From Armatimonadota bacterium (GTDB lineage: Bacteria > Armatimonadota > UBA5829), in assembly GCA_023474015.1 (NCBI GenBank), contig JAMCYN010000071.1:1-11884 (forward strand): DNA of 11,884 nt. Direction: 5' to 3'. The stretch's first letter is position 1. Each line of letters begins with the position of its first letter. Below, piece after piece: positions 1 to 7,316 of the stretch. A program made the translations under genes and the position numbers. The notes under the pieces were generated by a model that worked only from the letters and a program-made list of their open reading frames with translations, made no database searches and had not been told where the DNA came from.

Positions 1-476
1 TAGCTGAGTTCGCTGATGTCGTCATAATAGGGGTCCACCACGTAGAACTTGGCTGCCGTGTCGTCATAGCCTGTCAAAACGCGGTAGTGTCCTGATGTGT
101 CTTTCTCACTGTTCTGCTGTAGAACGAGAACCAGTGCCCCGGCTGCGATCTTGTTCTTCACGTCGTCAAGGCTTGAGTTCCAGGAATAGGCTGCAAGACC
201 CATCTGCCGTGCGTACAAGAGCATATCCGCACCGTTTGTGCCACGGAGGGTTGGGTCATAGACGGCCTTTGCGACAGTCTCTTGTGTTGCTTGAATCCCT
301 TCGTGACGCAATACCGACGTCAAGGCCGCTGGTCCGCAGTAGTTTGGCAATTGCTTTACTCGAGAAACCCCGTCAATTCTGAATTGCCCCGGTATAGAAG
401 CGTGCGATAACGAGCACGCGAACATGATGCTCAGCGTTATGCTTACTGATGTGCTTAGCGTCCGTTTCAACTTCAT
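1..476 (-). CDS. C39-like papain-fold cysteine peptidase, exported; 3' end beyond the window
   Basis: The frame is open from an ATG at 474-476 to the left edge (158 codons visible). A Shine-Dalgarno AAGGAG lies at 485-490 (minus strand), 8 bases before the start. Residues 1-26 form a basic then hydrophobic signal peptide ending in SHA, so the enzyme probably acts outside the cytoplasm. The mature part matches the Peptidase_C39_2 pattern: NYCGPAAL with candidate nucleophile Cys47, GHYRVLTGYD with His130, and YVVDPYYD with Asp148 as third catalytic residue. Stand-alone proteins of this family are mostly uncharacterised. Those fused to ABC exporters cleave double-glycine leader peptides, but no exporter is seen here. 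It is divergent from the metal-efflux operon and shares only the intergenic region with it, so a joint role is unproven. A stretch ending MFAC at residues 18-21 resembles a lipobox only weakly. Confidence 0.85.
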   Translation of the reverse strand, partial: MKLKRTLSTSVSITLSIMFACSLSHASIPGQFRIDGVSRVKQLPNYCGPAALTSVLRHEGIQATQETVAKAVYDPTLRGTNGADMLLYARQMGLAAYSWNSSLDDVKNKIAAGALVLVLQQNSEKDTSGHYRVLTGYDDTAAKFYVVDPYYDDISELS

Positions 477-547
477 GTTTTGAACTCCTTGAAAGATGGC
501 TACGGATGGGGACACGGTGAACTCCACCAAATGTAGTGTTAGTTCTC

Positions 548-575
548 ATTATAGCGGAGCCCGTCATTACCGCAA
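548..575 (-). promoter_or_regulatory. Putative sigma-70-type promoter of the C39-like peptidase gene
   Basis: On the minus strand there is a perfect -10 TATAAT (548-553) and a TTGCGG -35-like hexamer (570-575) with a 16-base spacer. Transcription would begin near 541 and leave an untranslated leader of about 65 bases before the ATG at 476. The call is from sequence match only. Confidence 0.55.
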
Positions 576-620
576 GCAGACAACCACAGGTTGGCTCGCA
601 GTCTAGCTGGCGGAGACATC

Positions 621-638
621 GCCCTTGCGACCAAGGGC
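621..638. promoter_or_regulatory. Perfect 7-bp inverted repeat in the divergent intergenic region, candidate operator or activator site
   Basis: GCCCTTG (621-627) and CAAGGGC (632-638) are perfect reverse complements around a 4-base spacer. The site lies about 95-110 bases upstream of the operon promoter and about 45 bases upstream of the peptidase -35. No gene is transcribed into it and no T-run follows on either strand, so a terminator is unlikely. The distance suits an enhancer-type activator site, but no protein is identified. The rest of 477-761 shows no coding sequence. Confidence 0.35.
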
Positions 639-732
639 TGTTGTGACGTGTCTTCCTGTCTTGTGGAACTTTTCGGCGACCCGGCGCGTATAGCCTTACT
701 TGACACTACCTGATGATGGAGCGCCCACTCCT

Positions 733-753
733 CGGCATGAAATGTGCTATAAT
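733..753 (+). promoter_or_regulatory. Promoter of the efflux operon (copy 1): extended -10 overlapping a -24/-12-like element
   Basis: TGCTATAAT (745-753) is a perfect extended -10. A transcript would start near 759-762, at or just before the ATG at 762, so the first message would be leaderless or nearly so. No convincing -35 sits 16-18 bases upstream. CGGCATG at 733-739, four bases, then GTGCT at 744-748 matches the sigma-54 consensus (TGGCACG-N4-TTGCW) at 9 of 12 positions with correct GG-to-GC spacing. The block from GGCA through TATAAT is also conserved at 10472-10492. Which sigma factor is used cannot be decided from sequence. Confidence 0.65.
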
Positions 754-761
754 AGGCAATA

Positions 762-1037
762 ATGAATGCTTGTAGGACGTTAACACTAATAGCGATCATG
801 CTGCTTGTTGCAGTGTGTAGTGCGGCGGTGGCTGATTGCCACGGCGACTCCTGCAATGGATGTGCCAAAAACTGCGGCCCGACCTGTTCGCACGTCTGCT
901 GCACACACGCGATTTTACACAATGACATCGTGATCAGCTTCAGTTCCGGCTATCACGCGTACTCAGTTGAGACCGCTTCCGCCATTCCCCACATCTCTCC
1001 TGATGATGTTTTCCAACCCCCAAGAGCTGCGGTATAA
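762..1037 (+). CDS. Small exported Cys/His-rich protein, putative metal-binding leader of the efflux operon
   Basis: This 91-residue protein is not one I can name. Residues 1-24 are a signal peptide (hydrophobic core at about 9-22) ending AVA before Asp25. The following stretch, residues 26-49, holds seven Cys (26, 31, 34, 38, 42, 46, 47) and His27, 44 and 49, including CSHVCCTH. This would suit binding of a soft or borderline metal in the periplasm. A less charged tail (residues 50-91) contains IPHISPDDVFQPP. A paralogue lies at 10501-10764 and shares the signal-peptide end, DCHGDS, CSHVCCTHAIL, YSVET and VFQPP, which supports real coding in both. The start lies 8 bases after TATAAT with no useful Shine-Dalgarno. 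It is the first gene of the operon, 102 bases before the OMF. It may buffer metal, hand it to the adaptor, or act in sensing; all of these are inference. Confidence 0.8.
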   Translation: MNACRTLTLIAIMLLVAVCSAAVADCHGDSCNGCAKNCGPTCSHVCCTHAILHNDIVISFSSGYHAYSVETASAIPHISPDDVFQPPRAAV

Positions 1038-1060
1038 CTCCAACTAGCTTTCTTGCTACA

Positions 1061-1088
1061 GCAGTTCGCGCTATTTCTGCGCGTCTGC
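1061..1088 (+). promoter_or_regulatory. Hairpin between the Cys/His-rich gene and the OMF gene
   Basis: GCAG (1061-1064) pairs with CTGC (1085-1088) and CGCGC (1067-1071) with GCGCG (1079-1083). The loop is TATTTCT and there is a small internal loop. No T-run follows, so it is not a classical terminator. It could stabilise or partly attenuate the operon message. In copy 2 a short deletion removes the left inner arm, so the structure is not kept there. Confidence 0.35.
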
Positions 1089-1139
1089 AGATCACGATCC
1101 CATGAACCAACCAGAATCTATTGCGTGAGGAAGTAGAAT

Positions 1140-2369
1140 ATGATCAAACATCTGTTGCCACGTGCTGCGGCAGCGCTGCTGTTTGTGGTATCAGCCATTC
1201 CTGCTGGCGCAGCGGAACAACTGTCGCTCCAACAAGCGGTTGGGCTGGCATTAAAGAATAACCCAACCATAGCCGCAGGCCAGTTGTCGGCCACGGCGGC
1301 TGGACACGCGGCTCGGGGAGCCAAGGCTCTGACGAATCCCGAGGCAAGCATCGCTCCGTCAGTCGTGGGTACTGCCGGAGCGGACTCGGCGATTTTGTTC
1401 GTACAGCCGCTGGAGATAAACGGCTCCAGAAGAGTTCGAGGGCAGATTGCCGCCCACGAAGCGACCGCGTCATCCTTCGATGCGAATGCCACCCAACGAG
1501 ATGTAGTGCTGCGGGTGAAGCAGACCTACTGGGACGTTGCACGCGCGCAAGAGCTCGTAAGACTGAACCAGGACAACATACATTACTTGGAAACACTGAA
1601 CAAGGCGTCGCAGAAGCAGCTTGAGGTCGGTGCGGTTCCGGGAACGCAGCTCATTAAAACGGAAGTCGAGCTTGCAAGAGCGAGGCAGGAACTGGATCAG
1701 GCACAGCTTGAGCTATTACAGTCGAGATCAGGTCTCAACGCGTTGCTTAACCGCCCGAAGGATATCGAGTTCGCCGCAACCGATGCCCTTACGTTCTCAG
1801 AAATGATCCTAGATCCGAATGCGCTGCAGGCGTCGGCCTGCACTCAACGGCCGGAGGTTGCCTCCGCCCAAGCCCAACTCGGTGCGGTGCAGGGCCAGAT
1901 CAAGGCGGCACGGCTGCGAACGGTGCCAGACCTGTCAATCGAGGCCCGGCGAGGGACACTGGAAGCCGAAAGCGACGGCGGCGTTGCAATTGGACTGACT
2001 CTTCCATTCTTGGACTGGGGATCGGCCAAGGGAGAAAGGCGGCGAGCACAAAGCGCCGCCCAGAGTCAGGGAAAGCGATTGGAAGCAGTCAGAAACCAAG
2101 TCGCGTTGGAAGTTGAACAATCCGTGCAGCAGGTGCAGACTTCAGCAAAGATCGTAAAGGAGTTCCAGCAAGGCATACTCGCGAAGTCCGAGCAACTCGC
2201 CGCCAAAGCACAGGAGGGGTATGCAAGAGGCGCCACGGGATATCTCGATGTGCTTGAAGCCCAGCGCACCCTGAGAACAGTCAGAACTACCTACTACAGT
2301 GCGCTGTCGGATTATTTGAAAGCACAGGCCCAACTTGAGTGGGCCACAGGAGGTCAGCAATCAAGATGA
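1140..2369 (+). CDS. TolC-family outer-membrane factor of the heavy-metal efflux system (CzcC/CusC type)
   Basis: This 409-residue protein is the trimeric channel that lets the pump discharge through the outer membrane. Residues 1-24 are a signal peptide ending PAGA, with no lipobox Cys. The mature protein shows the two-fold OEP layout: the first half begins LSLQQAVGLALKNNP (residues 28-42), and the second half carries a RPEVASAQAQ element and ends with YARGATGYLDVLEAQRT and long Ala/Gln-rich helices. The length suits the metal-efflux OMFs. The start is set by GAGGAAG (1127-1133) seven bases upstream. Its stop overlaps the adaptor start in an ATGA arrangement, indicating translational coupling. 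A broken copy of its 5' end lies at 10852-10969. A minus-strand frame over 1118-1492 is a shadow. Confidence 0.93.
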   Translation: MIKHLLPRAAAALLFVVSAIPAGAAEQLSLQQAVGLALKNNPTIAAGQLSATAAGHAARGAKALTNPEASIAPSVVGTAGADSAILFVQPLEINGSRRVRGQIAAHEATASSFDANATQRDVVLRVKQTYWDVARAQELVRLNQDNIHYLETLNKASQKQLEVGAVPGTQLIKTEVELARARQELDQAQLELLQSRSGLNALLNRPKDIEFAATDALTFSEMILDPNALQASACTQRPEVASAQAQLGAVQGQIKAARLRTVPDLSIEARRGTLEAESDGGVAIGLTLPFLDWGSAKGERRRAQSAAQSQGKRLEAVRNQVALEVEQSVQQVQTSAKIVKEFQQGILAKSEQLAAKAQEGYARGATGYLDVLEAQRTLRTVRTTYYSALSDYLKAQAQLEWATGGQQSR

Positions 2370-3877
2370 ATAAACCATCAGTTAATATAAGAAAGTGGGT
2401 CGCACTTGCAGTCGTGATTCTGTTGGCAGCAATCATAGCCCCTCGATTTTTTGGCAAGGGTGCCGAAACGGATGAGCCGCGCAAGAACGAACAACCTGCC
2501 AATATGGTGAGCCTAACGCCCAACGCAAAGGATCTGGCAGACCTCAAGACTGCGGTTGTGAGATACGGAGATTCTGCAAGTACCTTGCTGCTCTCGGGAA
2601 CCTGCCAAGTCGACCAGAACGCGGTCGCCAAAGTCACCGCGCCTGTGTCCGGCAGGGTCACCCGGCTGGCAGTATCCCCCGGTCAATATGTGAACTCAGG
2701 GAGCGTGGTCGCCGTTCTGGATTCGGTGGACCTGGCCGAGGCGAAGAAGGCTCTGACTGAGTCGATATCCGCCCGCGCTCAGTCGCAGGCACAGATAACT
2801 GTCGCGCAGGCGAGAGTATCGGCAGCCCAGCGCAAGCTGGAGAGGCAGAACGAGTTCCAGCAGTCCGGCGCGTTTGCGGCGAAACCAGTCGAGGACGCTC
2901 AGTCCGAACTTGCCGTAGCCGAGGGCGAGCGCCGTGTCGCACAAAGCGAGTTAGTGCGCGCGAAATCGGAACTCGCCCGTTCCCAGGAACTGTACCAGAG
3001 TCAGATCGTCGCGAAAAAGGACCTGGAAGTTGCCCAGTCCGAGGAGAAGTCAGCACAAGCAAAGCTGGATGCGGCGGAAGAGAAGGTCCGGATAGCCAAG
3101 CAGGCACTAAGCAGAGAGCAAGTGGTCTCGAAGAAGAACCTGCTGAACCGGCGCGAGGTCGAAGATGCGGCATCTGAGCTTCAGTCTGCCAGGGCGGACC
3201 TCACTTCTGCACGGGTGGCACGCAGCAACGCGGACCGGACGATCCAGGCGGCGAGAGAGAACGTGCGTGTGTTAGGCGGAGCGGTCAATGGTGGCACAGG
3301 CACTCTTGTAGTTCGGGCACCTATCGGCGGCGTGGTCGTCGACCGCGAAGTCACACTCGGACAGTCCATAGAGCGCGGCAGCGAGATCTGCGAAGTGGCG
3401 AACCTTTCCACGATCTGGGTGATCGGCAACGCCTATGAGAAGGATATGCCTCAGCTCAGTATGGGGCAGGCAGTCACAGTGAAGGTCAACGCGTTCCCCA
3501 ACACCGAGTTCGTGGGGCGTATAACCAACATTGGAGCAGTCTTGGATGAGAAGAGCCGCACGGTCACCGTTCGCTGTCAGGTAGCGAACACTCGCGGACA
3601 GCTAAAGCCCGGTATGTTCGCTCAGCTATCCGTAATGGCGAATGCCAAGCCAAGTGTAATTCTCGTCCCCGAGGCAGCAATCCAGGAAGAAGCCAACAAG
3701 AAGTACGTCTTCGTGGTCGAAGGCGCGTCGTACCGGAAAGCAGATGTCAGGCTCGGCGAAGCCTCAAACGGCTATCACGAGGTTCTCTCAGGCCTTAAGT
3801 CAGGTGATCGTGTCGTTACCGAGGGCAGCTTCATCCTGAAGTCCGAAACCAAGAAGAGCGAAATGGAAGGGGACTAG
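2366..3877 (+). CDS. RND periplasmic adaptor (membrane fusion protein, CzcB/CusB type) with an enlarged alpha-hairpin
   Basis: This 503-residue adaptor bridges the inner-membrane RND pumps and the OMF. Residues about 10-32 are an N-terminal membrane anchor or signal. A first lipoyl half-motif follows (AKVTAPVSGRVTRLAVSPGQ). Then come about 180 residues of Ala/Glu/Arg-rich coiled coil, a second lipoyl half (VVRAPIGGVVVDREVTLGQ), a beta-barrel (VKVNAFPNTEFVGRI) and a membrane-proximal domain with LKPGMFAQL and VPEAAIQ. I chose the ATG at 2366, after AGGAGG at 2348-2353 and overlapping the OMF stop; an in-frame ATG at 2339 would give a 31-base overlap and has no clear ribosome site. The hairpin contains three tandem 45-residue repeats (separate entry), making it longer than in typical metal-pump adaptors. 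No N- or C-terminal Met/His-rich metal-binding extension is seen. Confidence 0.93.
   Translation: MNKPSVNIRKWVALAVVILLAAIIAPRFFGKGAETDEPRKNEQPANMVSLTPNAKDLADLKTAVVRYGDSASTLLLSGTCQVDQNAVAKVTAPVSGRVTRLAVSPGQYVNSGSVVAVLDSVDLAEAKKALTESISARAQSQAQITVAQARVSAAQRKLERQNEFQQSGAFAAKPVEDAQSELAVAEGERRVAQSELVRAKSELARSQELYQSQIVAKKDLEVAQSEEKSAQAKLDAAEEKVRIAKQALSREQVVSKKNLLNRREVEDAASELQSARADLTSARVARSNADRTIQAARENVRVLGGAVNGGTGTLVVRAPIGGVVVDREVTLGQSIERGSEICEVANLSTIWVIGNAYEKDMPQLSMGQAVTVKVNAFPNTEFVGRITNIGAVLDEKSRTVTVRCQVANTRGQLKPGMFAQLSVMANAKPSVILVPEAAIQEEANKKYVFVVEGASYRKADVRLGEASNGYHEVLSGLKSGDRVVTEGSFILKSETKKSEMEGD
2825..3229 (+). repeat. Three in-register 45-residue repeats within the adaptor coiled coil
   Basis: Residues 154-198, 199-243 and 244-288 of the adaptor (2825-2959, 2960-3094, 3095-3229) align without gaps. 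Repeat positions A1, L5, R7, E23, A25, S27 and E28 are shared by all three. Examples are EDAQSEL, EVAQSEE and EDAASEL at the same offset. Each unit carries an R-L-S-like helical tip pattern seen once in ordinary adaptors. The DNA has diverged, so this is an old internal triplication kept by selection. Confidence 0.75.
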
Positions 3878-3879
3878 TA

Positions 3880-6800
3880 ATGATAGAGAAGCTGACCGAC
3901 TACGCCATCAGACAAAGGTTCATCATCATCATTCTCGCCGTCGTTGTCGTCGGCGTAGGTATCTTTAGTGCAATGAATATGCCCATCGATGCCTTTCCCG
4001 ACGTAACTAACAACCAAGTTCAGGTCTTCACCGAAACGCCGACACTCGCGGCGCTCGAAGTGGAGAGGCTCATTAGTTTTCCGATTGAGAGCGTTATGAA
4101 CGGCATCCCCGGTGTGACTCAGGTGCGCTCCCTCTCAAAGAACAGTTTATCCATCGTTACAGTCGTATTCGATGACTCGACCAATATCTATTTCGCAAGG
4201 CAGCAGGTGTTCGAGAGACTGAAGCTGGCGGAGGGCAGGCTTCCGGCAGGGCTTGCGGAGCCCGAGATGGGGCCGATCACCACCGGTATGGGGCAGATAT
4301 ATCAGTACGTAGTGGATGGGAAGGACAAGGACATAACGGACCTTCGGACCCTTGAAGACTGGAGCGTTAAGTATCAGCTTCGAACAGTCCCGGGAGTCAC
4401 TGACATATTGAGCTTCGGCGGACTCGTGAAGCAGCATCAGGTTCTGGTGGACCCAGCCAAGCTGATTACCTACCACATCCACCTCAACGACGTATTTGAA
4501 GCCTTAGCCAAGAACAACGCCAACGTCGGCGGTGGGTTCATTGAGCACTCCAGCGAGCAGTATATAGTTCGCGGTGTAGGTGTGGCGAAGACGCCACAGG
4601 ACATCGAAAACATCGTGATCAAGGCCGAAAATGGGATTCCGGTGTATGTCCGAAACGTTGCCGACGTCGTTGTGGGACCCGAGGTTCGCCAGGGAGCCGT
4701 CTCGATGAATGGCAGGGGCGAGGTAGTCTCGGGAATTGTTCTTCAGCTAAAGGGTGAGAACAGTCGGGCAGTCATAAACAAGGTCAAGGAAAAGGTCGTC
4801 GAGATAAACAAGAACCTTCCCGCTGGCGTGAAGGTCAAAGACTACTACGACCAGGCAGAACTGGTGGAGAAGAGCGTGGATACGGTAAAGCGGGCGTTGA
4901 TTGAAGGAGGAATCATGGTCATCCTCGTTCTTGGCCTGTTTCTTGGAAACTTCCGGTCCGCACTCATCGTTATCGCATCGATCATTCCGGCTGTGCTCAT
5001 CACGTTCGTGTTGATGCGTTCGCAGGGTCTGTCAGCAAACCTCATGTCTCTTGGTGGTCTTGCCATAGGCATCGGAATGATGGTAGATGGTTCGGTTGTA
5101 ATGGTCGAGAACATCTTTAGGCACCTGAGCGAGAGGGATAACCAGCATCTGAGTGTGGTGGAGATCGTTATACGTGCCGCAAGAGAAGTAGCTCGGCCTG
5201 TGACATTTGCGATCGGGATCATTATCATCGTCTTCCTACCGATCTTCACGTTACAGGGGATAGAGGCCAAGATGTTCACCCCTATGGCCTACACGAAGAC
5301 CTATGCAATGATAGGCTCACTCATCGTTTCGCTGACGCTTACTCCTGCTCTCTGTGCAATGCTCCTGAGACCTGGCGTGCGCGAATCCGAAAACTTCATT
5401 CTCAGGTGGGTGCACAGGCACTATCTGCCACTTCTAGAGAAGACGCTTTCCAAGCGTGCTTTGGTAGTCGGTTGTGCCACAACCGCGCTGGTTGCAAGCG
5501 TGTTGATCATTCCTAGACTTGGAAGTGAATTCCTGCCAGAGATGGACGAAGGTTCTGTTATGATCAGGGCGACACTGCTTCCGAGCGTCTCCCTCAACCA
5601 GTCGCTTGCGATGGCTCAGAAGATGGAGAGAATCCTGCTGACATTCCCGGAAGCGACGGATGTTGTCTCCAGAATCGGAAGAGCCGAGATAGGCGGCGAT
5701 CCGGAAGATGTCAACAATATTGAGATCTACGTGGGCCTCAGGCCCAAGGGCGATTGGAAGACCGCGAGAACCAAGGAAGCGTTGGTTGACGCGATGCGGA
5801 CCGGACTATCTGATATGCCCGGAGCCGTCTACAACTTCTCTCAGCCGATAGCCACCCGTGTAGACGAGCTCATATCCGGCGTTAAGGCGCAGATCGCCGT
5901 TAAGCTGTTCGGACCTGACATGGACGTGCTGAGGCAGAAAGCGGACGAAATCCAGAAAGCGGTGTCCAGTGTCAATGGTGTGGCCGACCTTCAGGTGGAA
6001 CAGACTGCGGGGCTAGCGCAGCTCAACATAGAGATAGATCGAAACTCCATAGCCCGCTACGGCATCAACGTGAGTGATGTCAACGACGTTATCGAAACCG
6101 CCATCGCTGGCAGAGCGGCTTCACAGCTTCTGGAGGGCGACAAGCGATTCGATATTGTTGTGCGATTGCCTAAGAACCTCAGGGAAGATGTAGACCGCAT
6201 CAAGAACCTGCAGGTTCAGTCGCCGGGTGACGAGCACATTCCACTCTCGCAGATCGCAAGGATCAGCATGGAGGAAGGCCCGACTGCAATCCAGCGGGAG
6301 AACAGCCAGCGGAGGATCGTTATCCAATGCAACGTCCGCGGTAGGGACATGGGCGGCTTTGTGGCTGAAGCGCAAAAGGCCGTTGCCTCCAACGTAAAGC
6401 TGCCATCGGGATATTATGTGACATGGGGTGGTCAGTTCGAGAGCCAGCAGCGGGCTAACGCCCGGCTCGCGATAGTTGTGCCGGTCACGATATTCCTTAT
6501 CTACCTACTGCTCTTCATCAACTACAACTCACTAAAGAACGCGACACTCATCGTCATGAACCTGCCATTTGCGCTCATCGGCGGAATATGGGGGTTGTAT
6601 ATCCGAGGGATGCACATGTCTGTGGCTGCGTCGGTCGGTTTCATCGCCCTTTTCGGTGTGGCGGTATTGAATGGCGTAGTCATGGTCTCGTGCTTTAACC
6701 AGTTACGGCAGGAGGGTTACTCTCTCAGGGATGCTGTGCTGACCGGAGTCCGACTGCGCTTACGTCCTGTCCTCATAACGGCTTTGGTCGCTAGTCTCGG

Positions 6801-6963
6801 ATTGGTTCCTCTGATGTTCTCAAACGGGACCGGATCGGAGGTGCAGAAGCCGCTGGCTACCGTCGTTGTGGGTGGACTGATCACGTCGACCCTGCTAACG
6901 CTACTTGTTCTGCCGACTCTTTACGGATGGTTCGAGGAGAAGTCGGCTGATGTGGAGGTATAG
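3880..6963 (+). CDS. Heavy-metal efflux RND permease 1 (CusA/CzcA family)
   Basis: This 1027-residue proton-driven inner-membrane pump has full family length. It shows TM1 (about 12-31), the family motif MPIDAFPDVTNNQVQV, a first periplasmic porter loop with GPITTGMGQIYQYVVDG, the TM2-TM6 block from about 339, a second large porter loop, and a C-terminal TM block from about 859 with FGVAVLNGVV and GSEVQKPLA. TM4 reads GIGMMVDGSVVMVEN: the central acid is Asp403 and Glu410 is present. The earlier Asp of CzcA-type TM4 (DFG) is Gly397. Positions I would align with two of the CusA copper-binding methionines carry other residues, arguing against Cu/Ag. It starts 2 bases after the adaptor stop, with a GGAAGGGG ribosome site. 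It is distinct in sequence from the second permease, not a recent copy. Confidence 0.95.
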   Translation: MIEKLTDYAIRQRFIIIILAVVVVGVGIFSAMNMPIDAFPDVTNNQVQVFTETPTLAALEVERLISFPIESVMNGIPGVTQVRSLSKNSLSIVTVVFDDSTNIYFARQQVFERLKLAEGRLPAGLAEPEMGPITTGMGQIYQYVVDGKDKDITDLRTLEDWSVKYQLRTVPGVTDILSFGGLVKQHQVLVDPAKLITYHIHLNDVFEALAKNNANVGGGFIEHSSEQYIVRGVGVAKTPQDIENIVIKAENGIPVYVRNVADVVVGPEVRQGAVSMNGRGEVVSGIVLQLKGENSRAVINKVKEKVVEINKNLPAGVKVKDYYDQAELVEKSVDTVKRALIEGGIMVILVLGLFLGNFRSALIVIASIIPAVLITFVLMRSQGLSANLMSLGGLAIGIGMMVDGSVVMVENIFRHLSERDNQHLSVVEIVIRAAREVARPVTFAIGIIIIVFLPIFTLQGIEAKMFTPMAYTKTYAMIGSLIVSLTLTPALCAMLLRPGVRESENFILRWVHRHYLPLLEKTLSKRALVVGCATTALVASVLIIPRLGSEFLPEMDEGSVMIRATLLPSVSLNQSLAMAQKMERILLTFPEATDVVSRIGRAEIGGDPEDVNNIEIYVGLRPKGDWKTARTKEALVDAMRTGLSDMPGAVYNFSQPIATRVDELISGVKAQIAVKLFGPDMDVLRQKADEIQKAVSSVNGVADLQVEQTAGLAQLNIEIDRNSIARYGINVSDVNDVIETAIAGRAASQLLEGDKRFDIVVRLPKNLREDVDRIKNLQVQSPGDEHIPLSQIARISMEEGPTAIQRENSQRRIVIQCNVRGRDMGGFVAEAQKAVASNVKLPSGYYVTWGGQFESQQRANARLAIVVPVTIFLIYLLLFINYNSLKNATLIVMNLPFALIGGIWGLYIRGMHMSVAASVGFIALFGVAVLNGVVMVSCFNQLRQEGYSLRDAVLTGVRLRLRPVLITALVASLGLVPLMFSNGTGSEVQKPLATVVVGGLITSTLLTLLVLPTLYGWFEEKSADVEV

Positions 6964-6966
6964 AGT

Positions 6967-7287
6967 ATGAAAGAGATAAAGGCAATCATCCAGCCGTTCG
7001 TGCTGGACAAAGTGATCGATGCATTGGAAGAGATCCCCGGGTTGCCGGGGATCACGATATCCGACGTGCGAGGCTTCGGAAAGACGAGAGATGGTAATGA
7101 CCCCGTGCGTGACGTCAGGAAGGTCAAGCTGGAGATCATGGTCCCCGAATCTATGGCCGAGGAAGTCGTGGATAGGCTGGCACGCGCGGCGCACACCGGC
7201 AATCCCGGCGACGGCAAGATATTCGTGATCGACATCGAGGACGTTGTGAAGATCCGAACCGGGGAACACGGCCAAGACGCCTTGTAG
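6967..7287 (+). CDS. PII-like signalling protein with shortened T-loop, linked to metal-efflux RND genes
   Basis: This 106-residue protein aligns with GlnB/GlnK along its whole length: MKEIKAIIQPFVLDKV at the N terminus, VRGFGK, KVKLEIMVPE, the B-loop TGNPGDGKIFV (77-87) and KIRTGE in the C-loop. The T-loop between GFGK (36-39) and KVKLE (52-56) is about seven residues shorter than in GlnB, with no Tyr51 or Ser49 equivalent. Uridylylation or phosphorylation as in classical PII is therefore not expected. Adenylate-contacting positions (Lys84, Arg97, Lys95 for Arg) are mostly kept. A PII subgroup found in operons with heavy-metal RND pumps has been described (PII-NG, recalled from memory), and this fits it. 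GGAGGT (6954-6959) lies 7 bases before the start, which is 3 bases after permease 1. It probably modulates the pump or senses adenylate or metal; the target is unknown. Confidence 0.9.
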   Translation: MKEIKAIIQPFVLDKVIDALEEIPGLPGITISDVRGFGKTRDGNDPVRDVRKVKLEIMVPESMAEEVVDRLARAAHTGNPGDGKIFVIDIEDVVKIRTGEHGQDAL

Positions 7288-7316
7288 GCGGTGGCTTAGA
7301 AGGCATTTGGAATGAG

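Larger units (their letters stand above)
733..1169 (+). repeat. Duplicated promoter-leader module, copy 1 (intact)
   Basis: The stretch from the promoter through the Cys/His-rich gene, the following intergenic leader and the first 10 OMF codons is repeated in the same orientation at 10472-10881. Conservation includes the promoter, the coding region, intergenic pieces such as CTGCGCGTCTGCA and AATCAGAATCTA-like sequence, and the start ATGA-CAAACATCTGTTGCC. The copies differ by several short indels and many substitutions, so the duplication is not recent. Confidence 0.85.

Noticed and set aside
95..382. Plus-strand open frame of 95 codons near the left edge
   Set aside because: It lies antisense to the well-supported C39-like peptidase, has no ribosome site and its product is a low-complexity Arg/Ser/Leu-rich sequence.
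733..753. MerR/CueR-type promoter with a long spacer
   Set aside because: No -35 with a 19-20 base spacer and no dyad between -35 and -10 is visible at either copy.
539..928. Minus-strand open frame of 129 codons over the intergenic region and the first small gene
   Set aside because: It runs antisense through the promoter and the Cys/His-rich gene, which has a paralogue with conserved protein motifs; the antisense product shows no family signal.
2339..2365. Extended start of the adaptor at an upstream in-frame ATG
   Set aside because: No ribosome site precedes it, while AGGAGG precedes the ATG at 2366, which forms the usual ATGA overlap with the OMF stop.
3880..6963. Copper/silver (CusA) assignment for permease 1
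   Set aside because: Positions I would align with two of the copper-binding methionines of CusA carry Asn and Glu, and C-terminal motifs are CzcA-like. Specificity is left open among divalent metals.
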